64,000 nt of DNA from Nodosilinea sp. P-1105 (GCF_012911975.1 NZ_SMDQ01000002.1:141347-205346), one strand, 5' to 3'. Positions 44,091 to 53,850 are shown, counted from the stretch's first letter. Notes: generated by a model from the letters alone, not told the origin. Made by a program: numbers and translations.

Positions 44091-45845
44091 TCAACTATCT
44101 ACCGTCAGCTCAAACTGCTGAGCATAGAACTGAGCATAGCGTCCCTGGTTGGCCAACAGTTCGCTGTGGGTGCCAGACTCGATGATCTGGCCTTTCTCAA
44201 CCACCAGAATGCGATCGGCCCGACGTACGGTGGCTAGTCGGTGAGCAATGATAAACACGGTGCGCCCTGCCATCAGCCGCTCCAGGGCCTCTTGCACCAG
44301 CGCTTCTGACTCTGCATCCAGGGCTGAGGTGGCTTCATCTAGAATCAAAATCCGAGGGTTCAGCAGCACCGCTCGGGCGATCGCCACCCGCTGTCGTTGC
44401 CCCCCCGACAAGTTCACCCCTCGCTCCCCCATCCAGGTGTAGTAGCCCTGGGAAAACTGGCTGATAAAGTCGTGGGCATTGGCGATGCGAGCAGCCGCTT
44501 CCACCGCCGCCAGATCAAACTCGTTTTGGCCGAAGGCAATATTTTGGGCGATCGTCCCCGAGAATAAGGTGGTTTCCTGGGGCACAATGCCAATCTGCCG
44601 CCGCAGGCTGCGTAGGGTCACCGTGGCAATGTCCACATGGTCAATCAGTACCTGGCCCACCTGGGGGTCGTAAAACCGGGGCAGGAGGTTCACCAGGGTA
44701 GATTTACCGGCTCCTGAGGCCCCCACCAGGGCAATTTGCTCCCCCGGTAGGGCAAGGAGGTCCAGGTTGCGCAAGACGGGCTCAGTCTCTTTGTAGCCAA
44801 AGGTAACATTGCGGTACTCAACCCGTCCGGTTACCGCTGGTAGCTCCGCTGCGCGGGGCAACTCCCTCACCGCTGGCTCAATCTGGAAAATTTCAATAAT
44901 CCGGTCTACAGAGGCTTCCCCCTGCTTGAATTCGCCATAGTTATGGATGAAGTGGTTAACCGGGTCGATCAACATCAGGGCAGCCACCACATAGCTACCA
45001 AAAGAGGCTCCGGTTAAATTGCCCTGGGAAATTTGCCAGGCCCCCACCAAGAGAATCATTCCCACCACCAGGGCATATAGAAAGCCCACAATGGGGTATT
45101 GGACCGCTTGTAGCCAGGCGGCCCGATACTTGGCCTGGCGGTTCTTTTCAGCCTCTCGGGTAAACCGCTCTATTTCATACTGCTCGGCCGCAAAAGCGCG
45201 CACTAAACGAATACCGCCAAATACCTCAGTTACAAGGGACGACAGGTCAGACACCAGATTTTGGCTGCGACGGGAAAAGTTCAGCATCTGATTGCCAAAC
45301 CAACCTGCCAGCACCGCCAGCAGGGGCACTAGAAATAAGGCGGTCAGGGTGAGTTGCCAGTTCAGGTAGACCATATAGCCCACCACCACCACCAGCTGCA
45401 GCATCGACGGAATAAAGTCGTGGAGCAGCTTTAGCACCACCTCGCCAATGCGGTCAATATCTTCGGTCAGCCGGTAGGATAAGTCCCCGGTCTGGCTGCG
45501 CTCAAAATAGGCCAAACTCAGCTTGTGAATATGGGCATAGACATCCTTACGGATGTTAAAGGCCACTTCCAGAGCGGCTTTTGACATCAAGGAGTCTTGA
45601 ACGTATTGCCCCACTTTCTGGACTGCAAAACCCGCCATCGTAATGGCAATTAAGCGGGCAACCGCCGCCACATCCCCGGTGGGTAACAGTTCCAGAATCC
45701 GACCCGACAGCCAAGCTAACACTGGCCAGTAGGCGACAAAAACAGCCGTCCCCACCAAAGCTTGCAAAATCGTCCGCCATTCTTGCTGAACGTAGGGGAC
45801 TAAAGTCCAGTAGTTAGAACCTTTAGATCGGCGTGTTCGGATCAA
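44091..45845 (-). CDS. ABC exporter (fused permease/ATPase, HepA/MsbA type)
   Basis: A 584-residue half-transporter. Six membrane helices occupy the first 310 residues (TAVFVAYWPVLAWLSG, MLQLVVVVGYMVYLNWQLTL, FLYALVVGMILLVGAWQ). The ATPase has Walker A GASGAGKSTLVNLLP, Q-loop IGIVPQETTLFSG, signature NLSGGQRQRVAIARAV, Walker B ILILDEATSALD and H-loop IIAHRL. It dimerises to export lipids, polysaccharide precursors or peptides; substrate unknown. It is the first gene of a two-gene operon with the KDPG aldolase (4-bp gap). It is divergent from rdgB. Confidence 0.9.
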   Translation of the reverse strand: MIRTRRSKGSNYWTLVPYVQQEWRTILQALVGTAVFVAYWPVLAWLSGRILELLPTGDVAAVARLIAITMAGFAVQKVGQYVQDSLMSKAALEVAFNIRKDVYAHIHKLSLAYFERSQTGDLSYRLTEDIDRIGEVVLKLLHDFIPSMLQLVVVVGYMVYLNWQLTLTALFLVPLLAVLAGWFGNQMLNFSRRSQNLVSDLSSLVTEVFGGIRLVRAFAAEQYEIERFTREAEKNRQAKYRAAWLQAVQYPIVGFLYALVVGMILLVGAWQISQGNLTGASFGSYVVAALMLIDPVNHFIHNYGEFKQGEASVDRIIEIFQIEPAVRELPRAAELPAVTGRVEYRNVTFGYKETEPVLRNLDLLALPGEQIALVGASGAGKSTLVNLLPRFYDPQVGQVLIDHVDIATVTLRSLRRQIGIVPQETTLFSGTIAQNIAFGQNEFDLAAVEAAARIANAHDFISQFSQGYYTWMGERGVNLSGGQRQRVAIARAVLLNPRILILDEATSALDAESEALVQEALERLMAGRTVFIIAHRLATVRRADRILVVEKGQIIESGTHSELLANQGRYAQFYAQQFELTVDS

Positions 45846-45986
45846 GGGTTGAAGACCTTATCAATGGCAGCAACTGTTCAATCACGCTACCAGGTTTAGG
45901 GGCATTGTGTATTTGTCAGGGTGACATTTTCCGAAACCCAGTACAATCGGGGCTGCCGTGTCTGTATGGAAGGGGTTGTCGAGGAT

Positions 45987-46571
45987 ATGCCAACTGTAAT
46001 TGTCGCCACCGGAAACCCTGGAAAACTCAAGGAAATGCAAGCCTTTTTGCAGGATCTGGATTGGCAGTTACGCCTTAAGCCCGACGGGTTGGAAATCGAA
46101 GAAACTGGCACTAGCTTTCTGGCTAACGCCCGTCTAAAGGCTACAGAGGTGGCTAAAGCCTTGGGGGAATGGGCGATCGCCGATGATTCTGGCCTAGAAG
46201 TCGATGCCCTGGGGGGGGCACCTGGGATTTACTCGGCTCGTTATGCTGACAGTGATGCCAACCGCATTGCCCGCCTGCTGCAAGAACTAGATGGGCAGGC
46301 CAACCGTGGGGCCCAGTTTGTCTGTGCCCTGGCCCTGGCCAACCCCCAAGGCCAGATCATCTTAGAAACCCAAGGGATCTGTCGCGGCGAAATTCTCAAA
46401 GCCCCCCGAGGGGAAGGGGGCTTTGGCTATGACCCTGTGTTTTACGTGCCGCATCTAGGACAGACGTTTGCGGAACTATCGCCCCGGCAGAAAGACATCC
46501 ACAGCCATCGAGGCATCGCCTTTCAGCAAGTGTTGCCTCAGCTCAAGACCCTCAGGTTGGCGGCACCCTAG
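45987..46571 (+). CDS. rdgB: RdgB/HAM1-type non-canonical purine NTP pyrophosphatase
   Basis: A 194-residue enzyme that hydrolyses ITP, dITP and XTP to monophosphates, keeping deaminated purines out of nucleic acids. Motifs: VIVATGNPGKLKEMQ (substrate site), GTSFLANARLKATEVAKAL, AIADDSGLEVDALGGAPGIY, ARYADSDANRIARLL, GEGGFGYDPVFYVP and LSPRQKDIHSHRGIAF. All are intact. The ATG at 45987 (MPTVIVATGN) is used; the open frame begins at 45921. Single-gene unit. Confidence 0.94.
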   Translation: MPTVIVATGNPGKLKEMQAFLQDLDWQLRLKPDGLEIEETGTSFLANARLKATEVAKALGEWAIADDSGLEVDALGGAPGIYSARYADSDANRIARLLQELDGQANRGAQFVCALALANPQGQIILETQGICRGEILKAPRGEGGFGYDPVFYVPHLGQTFAELSPRQKDIHSHRGIAFQQVLPQLKTLRLAAP

Positions 46572-46723
46572 GAGGCTGCCAAGCGAGAGGTAACGGGGCA
46601 ACCGGGTCTGCGGTGCACGGCCTATTCAACATTCAACAATGAAACAACCCTGAATCAGCCTCAGAACCCTGGGATCTCTACCTGGGGAGTAGTGCGTTAA
46701 GGGCGATCGCTGCACGGCCCAGA
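46572..46723. repeat. Degenerate family-A repeat remnant
   Basis: The stretch near 46640-46692 (CAACCCTGAATCAGCC, AGAACCCTGGGATCTCTACC) resembles the right half of family A but lacks intact ends. It sits between rdgB and psbY, which converge here. No gene. Confidence 0.4.
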
Positions 46724-46763
46724 CAAAAAGCTCCCCTGCGGCCAGATCAAGGTAACAGGGGAG
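46724..46763 (-). terminator. Rho-independent terminator of psbY
   Basis: On the minus strand CTCCCCTG (46763-46756) pairs with CAGGGGAG (46738-46731), followed by CTTTTTG. It lies about 100 bp after the psbY stop. Confidence 0.65.
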
Positions 46764-46860
46764 ACCAACAGAACACAGTTAGCAGAAGAGTATCTGCGGG
46801 AGATCGTCTAAAGAAGAGTAGCGCTGCCACAGATAGCGACTCGCGACCCCAGACAACCCC

Positions 46861-46980
46861 CTAGGCTTCTCGATTCAGGAAGGCTTGCAACTGGCCCAGC
46901 GCAGCCCGACCGATGTTGAAAACAGCCCAACTTCCAGCCACGATGATGGGTAACAGAACAACAACAACTCGCCAATCCAT
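46861..46980 (-). CDS. psbY: Photosystem II protein Y
   Basis: A 39-residue, single-helix subunit of photosystem II. The minus-strand translation is [20 protein letters not shown], then [19 protein letters not shown]. The MDWR start, the hydrophobic helix and the basic-amphipathic tail match cyanobacterial PsbY, which sits near cytochrome b559 (PsbE/PsbF). The ribosome binding site is excellent (TTAGGAGGTCGCATTCT before the ATG). It is divergent from psaA with about 790 bp between them, and a terminator lies downstream. The sequence is too short for length-based gene calls but the match is specific. Confidence 0.9.
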   Translation of the reverse strand: MDWRVVVVLLPIIVAGSWAVFNIGRAALGQLQAFLNREA

Positions 46981-47767
46981 AGAATGCGACCTCCTAAGCC
47001 CAGTTTTACTTAAATACTTGTCACAATTTTCTCATAATGTACACCACGACGACCACTAAGGGAATCTTTTGTGCGATTCCAGCGCTGCTACCCCGCTACC
47101 AGGATTAGACCGGGGGGAGGTGCTAACAGAGGTGCTGACAACAGTTCACGACTACGGGCAGTACCAGCCGACCGCCGTCTGAAGCTGGTGACACCATGTC
47201 GCTCAAACGTGTCTCAAGCCAAGTACAGGTCCTCCCCGTCCGACCCAGGCCGCGATACCACTTCCCACTTCCCAGCAGGCACTGATCACCGGTACTTCAC
47301 AAATACTTCAAACCTATTTAGAGACTAAAGGAACGCCGCAAAATCCTCTGCCGAAAGTTAATAATTCGACATAAGTCATGCCTAAGCATCTCAGCTTTTG
47401 AGGGATTTAAGTAACCCTGAATTTTATTTTGGCCAGAGTTATTAACTTGTGAAAATTTCGCTTACCAAGATCGGCAGTGATTCTGTAGTTTGTTACTTAA
47501 CCTGCTTTTATGGCATAGATCCTAAGTCCTTCAAGGCTTTTACGAGCTGAGTGACGATCTCTGCGGCAGGCTGGATAACGGACTGTCGTCCTCTGAAGTC
47601 AAGACAATTATTTGGATCCACAAATAATTAGTGATTGATTGACGGGGATATTTTCAGTGCCAGAAACTGCTTATTAAAGCTTTCTATAGACTCAGTTCAC
47701 ATCCGTCTATCAAGTAGGAAGCACCTTTATCCGCTCTGTATTTTCGAGTAGTAGAGAGGAGAGTCCC
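46981..47767. other. Long upstream region between psbY and psaA
   Basis: About 787 bp without a recognisable gene. The part nearest psaA (47340-47760) is A/T-rich, as expected for the light-regulated psaA promoter region and long leader. An open frame at 47071-47328 has no known features. A good ribosome binding site (GAGAGGAGAG) precedes psaA. No repeat-family copy seen. Confidence 0.5.
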
Positions 47768-50062
47768 ATGACCATAAGTCCCCCTGAACCGGGACAAAAA
47801 GTCAGGGTCGTGGTTGACAAGGATCCGGTAGGTACCTCATTTGAGCGATGGGGAAAGCCGGGTCACTTCGACCGCACGTTGGCCAAGGGTCCCAAAACCA
47901 CCACCTGGATTTGGGATCTACACGCCGACGCCCATGACTTTGATAGTCACACCAGTGACTTAGAAGATATTTCGCGGAAGATCTTCAGTGCCCATTTTGG
48001 CCATTTGGCTGTCATTTTTATCTGGCTAAGTGGCATGTACTTCCATGGCGCCAAGTTCTCCAACTACGAGGCTTGGCTGACCAATCCCACTGGCATTAAG
48101 CCCAGTGCCCAAGTGGTTTGGCCAATTTTTGGTCAAGAAATTCTGAATGCCGATGTCGGCGGCGGCTTTAACGGCATCCAGATCACCTCTGGTCTGTTCC
48201 AGATGTGGCGGGCTAACGGCATTACCAATAGCTTCCAGCTGTATTGCACTGCCATTGGGGCGTTAGTGATGGCTGGGTTAATGCTATTTGCCGGCTGGTT
48301 CCACTACCACAAAGCCGCTCCCAAGCTGGAGTGGTTCCAAAATGTGGAATCGATGATGAACCACCACCTGGCTGGGTTGCTGGGTCTAGGTTGCCTGGGT
48401 TATGCCGGTCAGCAAATCCATGTTTCCCTACCTGTCAATGCCTGCATGGATGCGATCGATGCGGGTAAGCCATTGACGATAGGTGGTCAGGTGATTGACT
48501 CGGTGGCCAAGATTCCTTTGCCCCACGAGTGGATTTTGAACAAGAGCCTGATGGCCGACCTATACCCCAGCTTTGCGGAAGGGCTGAAGCCATTTTTCAC
48601 ACTGAACTGGGGGGTCTACGCCGACTTCCTGACGTTCAAGGGCGGGCTCAACCCCCAGACGGGTGGCCTGTGGCTGTCGGATACAGCTCACCACCATCTG
48701 GCACTAGCGGTTCTGTTCATTGTGGCTGGCCACTTCTATCGCACCAATTGGGGTATTGGCCACAGCTTTAAAGAGGTGCTAGAGGCCCATAAGGGTCCCT
48801 TTACTGGCGAAGGCCATAAAGGCATGTACGAGATTTTCACCACCTCCTGGCATTGCCAGTTGGCGTGGAACCTGGCCTGGGTAGGCTCTCTGTCCATCTT
48901 GGTGGCTCACCACATGTACGCCATGCCTCCCTATCCGTACATCGCGACGGATTATCCCACTCAGCTGTCGCTGTTTACCCATCACATGTGGATTGGCGGC
49001 TTCTTGATTGTGGGAGCCGGTGCCCATGCGGCCATCTTCATGGTGCGGGATTATGACCCTGCAACCCATGTGAATAACCTGTTAGATCGGGTGTTGCGGC
49101 ACCGGGATGCGATTATTTCGCACCTCAATTGGGTGTGTATTTTCCTGGGCTTCCACAGCTTTGGACTCTACATCCACAACGACACCATGCGGGCCTTAGG
49201 TCGTCCTCAGGATATGTTCTCTGATACGGCCATTAACCTGCAGCCGGTGTTTGCCCAGTGGATTCAGGGCATCCATGCGGCGGCGGCGGGTAACACAGCC
49301 CCCAATGCCCTCGCTGGGGTCAGCCCTGTGTTCAACGGCGACCTGGTTGCCGTGGGCGGTAAGGTGGCCATGTCAGCTATTCCCCTGGGTACCGCCGACT
49401 TCATGGTGCACCATATCCATGCCTTCACGATTCACGTGACAGTGCTGATTTTGCTGAAGGGTGTGTTGTACGCCCGCAGTTCTCGCCTAATTCCCGATAA
49501 GGGTGAACTGGGCTTCCGGTTCCCCTGTGATGGTCCAGGTCGGGGTGGCACCTGTCAAGTATCGGGTTGGGACCATGTATTTCTAGGTTTGTTCTGGATG
49601 TACAACTCCCTGTCCATTGTGATTTTCCACTTCAGCTGGAAGATGCAATCGGATGTGTGGGGTACGGTATCACCCGATGGCGGGGTGTCGCACATTACTG
49701 GCGGTAACTTTGCCGCTAGCGCGATCACCATCAACGGCTGGTTGCGCGACTTCCTATGGGCCCAAGCCTCCCAGGTGATTGGCTCCTATGGGTCGGCCCT
49801 ATCAGCCTATGGCTTGATGTTCCTCGCAGCTCACTTTGTGTGGGCCTTTAGCCTGATGTTCTTGTTCAGTGGTCGCGGCTACTGGCAAGAGTTGATTGAA
49901 TCGATTGTTTGGGCGCACAACAAGCTGAAGGTGGCGCCAGCCATCCAGCCTCGTGCTCTCAGCATTACCCAAGGTCGGGCCGTGGGTGTGGCCCACTACT
50001 TGCTAGGGGGGATTGCCACGACGTGGGCCTTCTTCCTGGCGCGGATAATTTCGGTGGGATGA
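47768..50062 (+). CDS. psaA: Photosystem I core protein A1
   Basis: PsaA, half of the PSI reaction-centre heterodimer, binding P700, the A-branch electron acceptors, antenna chlorophylls and the FX cluster. The 764-residue chain starts [20 protein letters not shown] and contains [20 protein letters not shown], the FX loop [19 protein letters not shown] (two Cys ligands), and ends [18 protein letters not shown]. Compared with the usual roughly 750 residues it has an extra segment after IHVSLPV ([20 protein letters not shown]), seen as I recall in some other cyanobacteria. In the same helix region YAGQQIHV replaces the common WAGHQIHV, losing one histidine. First gene of a psaA-psaB-psaL-psaI run. 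Confidence 0.98.
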   Translation: MTISPPEPGQKVRVVVDKDPVGTSFERWGKPGHFDRTLAKGPKTTTWIWDLHADAHDFDSHTSDLEDISRKIFSAHFGHLAVIFIWLSGMYFHGAKFSNYEAWLTNPTGIKPSAQVVWPIFGQEILNADVGGGFNGIQITSGLFQMWRANGITNSFQLYCTAIGALVMAGLMLFAGWFHYHKAAPKLEWFQNVESMMNHHLAGLLGLGCLGYAGQQIHVSLPVNACMDAIDAGKPLTIGGQVIDSVAKIPLPHEWILNKSLMADLYPSFAEGLKPFFTLNWGVYADFLTFKGGLNPQTGGLWLSDTAHHHLALAVLFIVAGHFYRTNWGIGHSFKEVLEAHKGPFTGEGHKGMYEIFTTSWHCQLAWNLAWVGSLSILVAHHMYAMPPYPYIATDYPTQLSLFTHHMWIGGFLIVGAGAHAAIFMVRDYDPATHVNNLLDRVLRHRDAIISHLNWVCIFLGFHSFGLYIHNDTMRALGRPQDMFSDTAINLQPVFAQWIQGIHAAAAGNTAPNALAGVSPVFNGDLVAVGGKVAMSAIPLGTADFMVHHIHAFTIHVTVLILLKGVLYARSSRLIPDKGELGFRFPCDGPGRGGTCQVSGWDHVFLGLFWMYNSLSIVIFHFSWKMQSDVWGTVSPDGGVSHITGGNFAASAITINGWLRDFLWAQASQVIGSYGSALSAYGLMFLAAHFVWAFSLMFLFSGRGYWQELIESIVWAHNKLKVAPAIQPRALSITQGRAVGVAHYLLGGIATTWAFFLARIISVG

Positions 50063-50226
50063 CCCGTTTGGTCATGGGCACCCGTTGGGGCGAACCACCG
50101 TGTTCACCCAACTCTGAAAGGGCAGACACATCGGTCTGCCCCTACGGAAACGGAAACCGACCCACACCACCGAATTTCAACGAATTGCGTTCTCTGAACA
50201 TTCGTACATCAAACCTGTTTTGATTC
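50063..50226. repeat. Palindromic repeat within the psaA-psaB gap
   Basis: GGGCAGACACATCGGTCTGC at 50120-50139, ending CCCTACGG, forms a strong hairpin. It has the same layout as 53950-53977 (GGGCGAACACTTGGGTTCGC, ending CCCTACGG). A second partial palindrome (GGGGCGAACCACCGTGTTCACCC) is split around 50087-50109. It could affect mRNA processing between the two genes. Confidence 0.7.
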
Positions 50227-52455
50227 ATGGCAACTAAATTCCCAAAATTTAGCCAGGACCTGGCAGCCGATCCGACCACAAGGCGGATCTGGTATGGGAT
50301 TGCCACGGCCCACGACTTTGAAAGCCACGATGGCATGACGGAGGAGAATCTTTACCAGAAGATCTTCGCCTCTCACTTTGGCCATTTGGCAATCATCTTT
50401 CTGTGGACGTCGGGCAACCTGTTCCATGTCGCCTGGCAAGGCAACTTCGAGCAGTGGGTGAAAGACCCACTGGGCGTGAAACCAATCGCCCACGCGATTT
50501 GGGATCCGCAATTTGGCCAACCCGCTGTGGATGCCTTCACCCAGGCGGGGGCCAACTATCCGGTTAACATCTCATTTTCTGGGGTGTACCACTGGTGGTA
50601 CACCATCGGCATGCGCACCAATACCGACCTCTATGGAGGTGCCATGTTCCTGCTGATCATGGCGGCGGTCTTTCTGTTCGCTGGTTGGCTGCACCTGCAA
50701 CCTAAGTTTCGGCCTAGCTTGGCTTGGTTCAAGAATGCGGAATCTCGCCTGAACCACCACCTGGCTGGGTTGTTTGGGGTCAGTTCTCTGGCTTGGGCCG
50801 GCCACCTGATTCACGTAGCTATTCCCGAAGCGCGGGGCCAGCATGTGGGTTGGGATAACTTCCTCTCGGTGAAGCCTCACCCGGCTGGGTTGAAGCCATT
50901 CTTCACCGGTCAGTGGGGGGTTTATGCCCAAAATCCAGACACGGCAAACCACGTGTTTAACAGCAGTGATGGGGCCGGGACGGCAATTCTCACCTTCTTG
51001 GGTGGGTTTCATCCCCAAACCGATGCCCTCTGGCTGACGGATATTGCCCACCACCATTTGGCGATCGCCGTTCTCTTCATCGTCGCTGGTCACATGTACC
51101 GCACCAACTTCGGTATTGGCCATGACATGAAGACGATCATGGAAGCTCACAATCCCCCGCCGGGCACTCCCTTTGGCGGCATGATTGGGGCTGGGCACAA
51201 GGGCATTTATGACACCTACAACAACTCCTTGCACTTCCAGCTGGGTTGGCACCTGGCTACGCTGGGTGTAGTCACGTCGCTGGTGGCGCAGCACATGTAC
51301 TCGCTGCCGTCCTATGCCTTCATCGCCAAGGACTACACCACCCAGGCGGCGCTCTATACCCATCACCAGTACATTGCTGGTTTCTTGATGGTGGGGGCCT
51401 TTGCCCACGGAGCGATCTTCCTGGTGCGGGATTACGATCCCAAGGCTAACGAGAACAACGTGCTGGCTCGGATGCTGGAGCACAAGGAAGCGCTGATTTC
51501 CCATCTCAGCTGGGTGTCGCTGTTCCTGGGCTTCCACACCCTGGGTCTGTATGTCCACAACGACGTGGTAGTGGCCTTTGGCACCCCTGAGAAGCAAATT
51601 CTGGTAGAACCGGTGTTTGCCCAGTGGATTCAGGCGGCCCACGGCAAACTGGTCTACGGGATGGATACTCTCCTATCTAACCCTGACAGTATTGCGACCA
51701 CGGCCTGGCCCAACTACGGCAATGTGTGGCTGGGCGGCTGGCTAGATGCCATCAACAGTGGCTCTAACTCGCTGTTCTTGAACATTGGCCCTGGGGACTT
51801 TCTGGTGCACCATGCGATCGCCCTAGGTCTGCATACCACCACCTTGATCCTGGTCAAAGGCGCCCTGGATGCTCGCGGTTCCAAGCTGATGCCCGACAAA
51901 AAAGACTTCGGCTACAGCTTCCCCTGTGACGGCCCTGGCCGTGGCGGCACCTGCGACATCTCTGCTTGGGATGCCTTCTACCTGGCCATGTTCTGGATGC
52001 TAAACACCATCGGCTGGTTAACCTTCTACTGGCATTGGAAGCATCTCACCCTGTGGTCGGGCAATGTGGCCCAGTTCAACGAAAACTCCACCTACCTGAT
52101 GGGCTGGTTCCGGGATTACCTGTGGCTGAATAGCTCGCAGCTGATCAACGGCTACAACCCCTATGGCATGAACAATCTTGCCGTTTGGGCCTGGATGTTC
52201 CTATTCGGACACTTGGTCTGGGCTACCGGCTTCATGTTCTTGATCTCCTGGCGGGGTTACTGGCAAGAGCTGATCGAGACCATTGTGTGGGCGCACGAGC
52301 GGACCCCTCTGGCTAACCTGGTTCGCTGGAAGGATAAGCCCGTTGCCCTGTCTATCGTGCAGGCTCGGTTGGTGGGTTTAGCTCACTTTACGGTGGGTTA
52401 CATCGTCACCTATGCTGCCTTCCTAATCGCCTCGACCTCCAGTCGATTCGGCTAG
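50227..52455 (+). CDS. psaB: Photosystem I core protein A2
   Basis: PsaB, the other half of the PSI heterodimer. The 742-residue chain starts [20 protein letters not shown], contains [20 protein letters not shown], the His-rich helices typical of PSI ([20 protein letters not shown]), and the FX loop [20 protein letters not shown]. It ends [20 protein letters not shown], then G. The loop [20 protein letters not shown] corresponds to the form seen in many filamentous cyanobacteria. Length is normal and no residue of note is missing. It follows psaA by 164 bp, a gap enlarged by a palindromic repeat; psaL follows 424 bp downstream. Confidence 0.98.
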   Translation: MATKFPKFSQDLAADPTTRRIWYGIATAHDFESHDGMTEENLYQKIFASHFGHLAIIFLWTSGNLFHVAWQGNFEQWVKDPLGVKPIAHAIWDPQFGQPAVDAFTQAGANYPVNISFSGVYHWWYTIGMRTNTDLYGGAMFLLIMAAVFLFAGWLHLQPKFRPSLAWFKNAESRLNHHLAGLFGVSSLAWAGHLIHVAIPEARGQHVGWDNFLSVKPHPAGLKPFFTGQWGVYAQNPDTANHVFNSSDGAGTAILTFLGGFHPQTDALWLTDIAHHHLAIAVLFIVAGHMYRTNFGIGHDMKTIMEAHNPPPGTPFGGMIGAGHKGIYDTYNNSLHFQLGWHLATLGVVTSLVAQHMYSLPSYAFIAKDYTTQAALYTHHQYIAGFLMVGAFAHGAIFLVRDYDPKANENNVLARMLEHKEALISHLSWVSLFLGFHTLGLYVHNDVVVAFGTPEKQILVEPVFAQWIQAAHGKLVYGMDTLLSNPDSIATTAWPNYGNVWLGGWLDAINSGSNSLFLNIGPGDFLVHHAIALGLHTTTLILVKGALDARGSKLMPDKKDFGYSFPCDGPGRGGTCDISAWDAFYLAMFWMLNTIGWLTFYWHWKHLTLWSGNVAQFNENSTYLMGWFRDYLWLNSSQLINGYNPYGMNNLAVWAWMFLFGHLVWATGFMFLISWRGYWQELIETIVWAHERTPLANLVRWKDKPVALSIVQARLVGLAHFTVGYIVTYAAFLIASTSSRFG

Positions 52456-52879
52456 CGAGGCTTCCCGTAGGGTGGGCACTGCCCACCCTAAACCTGGGGT
52501 GTAATCCCCTGGAGAGGGTGCCCGCAGGGCGGGGTGGGTCCAGTCTCAGCGAGATCGACCTATCCCTGCCCTCTCCAAAGAACGGAAGCATCAAAAGTTC
52601 AAAATTCAAAATTTTCTCAACCATTCAACATTTTCGAAATCAAAAGTTTTCTCGCTGATGGGCGGTGCCTGCCCGACAAGATCTTTAAAGAAAAAAGTAT
52701 TCAGGATGATGAGTTTTTGAGGTGTTGAGGGCTCTCTTCATTACCCTCTTCCCCCTGCCAAGCTTGAGACGGATGGAGACTCTCCGCTTCTCAAGAGTCC
52801 TGGTTCTTCGGGGTAGTTGAGCCAGGACTTTTACTCTTTAGCGAAAGAAAACCTAAACTAGCCTGGAGGCAAACAACCC
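52456..52879. other. psaB-psaL intergenic region with hairpins
   Basis: About 424 bp. Near 52469-52490, GTAGGGTGGGCACTGCCCACCC can fold and may end the psaAB transcript. G/C-rich repeat-like sequence follows to 52560, then A/T-rich DNA to 52760 that could hold a psaL promoter. Two alternative hairpins lie at 52778-52832 (listed separately). Confidence 0.55.
52778..52832 (+). promoter_or_regulatory. Possible attenuator-like leader of psaL
   Basis: GACTCT (52778-52783) can pair with AGAGTC (52794-52799). Alternatively AGTCCTGG (52796-52803) pairs with CCAGGACT (52822-52829) followed by TTTT, a weak terminator. The two stems share bases 52796-52799 and exclude each other. The psaL ATG is 50 bp downstream. 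Confidence 0.4.
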
Positions 52880-53362
52880 ATGACCAATCAAGTCGTCGGT
52901 CCCTACCAAGGGAATCCTGAGTTGGGACACTTGTCTACGCCAATCAGCGATTCAGCCTTTGTCAGGACCTTTATTAGCTGGCTGCCCGCCTATCGTAAAG
53001 GCATGGCCCCGATCACCCGAGGTCTGGAAATTGGCCTAGCCCATGGCTATTTCTTGGTGGGGCCAGAAGTGGTCGTCGGTGCCCTGCGAGATTTTGACGC
53101 CGCCCCTTACCTGGGTGGCTTAGTGACTGCGATCGCGATCGTGCTGTTGGGTACCGCTGGCATGGGAGCCCATGGGTTGGTTTCCCTCAAGCCTGCTGCC
53201 GAGTCAGAACCTGGCACTGATGCCCTCAAAACCGCTGAAGGCTGGAGTGAGATGACCGCTGGCTTCTTTATTGGCGGCATGAGTGGGGCCTATATGGCCT
53301 ACTTCCTGCTGGCCCACTTTGAGGAAATCAATGCTATCTTCCGAGGTTTCGTGAATAACTAA
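52880..53362 (+). CDS. psaL: Photosystem I subunit XI (PsaL)
   Basis: PsaL, 160 residues, lies at the centre of PSI oligomers and mediates trimer or tetramer contacts. The translation reads MTNQVVGPYQGNPELGHLST, PISDSAFVRTFISWLPAYRK, RGLEIGLAHGYFLVGPEVVV and a C-terminal helix GGMSGAYMAYFLLAHFEEIN. The C-terminus AIFRGFVNN corresponds to the segment that makes inter-monomer contacts. A clear ribosome binding site (CTGGAGGC) precedes the ATG. It is downstream of psaB and 79 bp upstream of psaI. Confidence 0.97.
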   Translation: MTNQVVGPYQGNPELGHLSTPISDSAFVRTFISWLPAYRKGMAPITRGLEIGLAHGYFLVGPEVVVGALRDFDAAPYLGGLVTAIAIVLLGTAGMGAHGLVSLKPAAESEPGTDALKTAEGWSEMTAGFFIGGMSGAYMAYFLLAHFEEINAIFRGFVNN

Positions 53363-53441
53363 CTGAAACAGGCTCAACCAAAGTTCGAGCTTGCTGCATA
53401 ACCTGCATGTTTTGAATGTGTTTACTTAGGAGATTTAAATT

Positions 53442-53558
53442 ATGGATGGAACCTATGCTGCTGCCTGGCTACCCTGGATTTTAATTCCCGTGATCACCTG
53501 GCTCATGCCTGTGGTGGTGATGAGCATGCTGTTTTTCTACATCGAAAGCGATGCCTAA
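53442..53558 (+). CDS. psaI: Photosystem I subunit VIII (PsaI)
   Basis: A 38-residue single-helix PSI subunit: [20 protein letters not shown] then [18 protein letters not shown]. The pattern (YAAxxLPxILxP, ...FxYIE) is typical of PsaI, which sits beside PsaL and PsaM and helps hold PsaL in the complex. A strong ribosome binding site (TTAGGAGATTTAAATT) precedes the ATG. It is cotranscribed with psaL (79-bp gap). The TAA stop is immediately followed by a family-B repeat. Too short for length-based calling, but the identity is clear. Confidence 0.93.
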   Translation: MDGTYAAAWLPWILIPVITWLMPVVVMSMLFFYIESDA

Positions 53559-53659
53559 GACTGCCTGGCAGAAATATGACTACCATTGCTGAGGGTGTCA
53601 GGTTCTAGGTGTCAGGTATTAGGAATGGTTGGCCGACTTATGCCTCATCAGAGCAGTAG
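53559..53659. repeat. Family-B repeat directly after psaI
   Basis: Begins GACTGCCTGGCAGAAATATG at 53559, right after the psaI TAA, and ends near CATCAGAGCAGTAG. Internal TTGCTGAGGGTGTCAGGTTC matches the other copies. It lacks the CCCTCCTGGGAGGGG module present in the 9612 copy. Confidence 0.75.
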
Positions 53660-53680
53660 TGGTTTGTCAATTGTAAACTT

Positions 53681-53756
53681 GTAGGTTGGGTGGCGCGATA
53701 GCAGAACCCAACAAGGCTAACGCCTGTTGGATGACCCTGCGTTTCACCCAACCTAC
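53681..53756. repeat. Family-E palindromic repeat, copy 2
   Basis: GTAGGTTGGGTGGCGCGATA, then CAGAACCCAACAAGGCTAAC, ending TTTCACCCAACCTAC, an inverted-repeat element nearly identical to 9750-9821 in inverse orientation. Confidence 0.8.
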
Positions 53757-53850
53757 GGGACTTTCCACGCTGTACTGATGCTCCCTCAGGTCGACAAAAA
53801 ATAAGGCGTGTTGGGTAAACAACCTAATTGTCGTCACCTGACAGAACTAA

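Noticed and set aside
47071..47328. 85-codon open frame between psbY and psaA
   Set aside because: Arg/Pro/Ser-rich chance-like translation with no motif; more likely psaA upstream sequence.
50572..51642. 356-codon minus-strand open frame inside psaB
   Set aside because: A shadow of the strongly biased psaB coding sequence; the plus-strand gene is certain.
47768..53558. Far-red (FaRLiP) photosystem I cluster
   Set aside because: psaF/psaJ paralogues, far-red allophycocyanin or rfpABC genes are absent, and PsaB reads as the ordinary form; the run fits the main PSI genes better.
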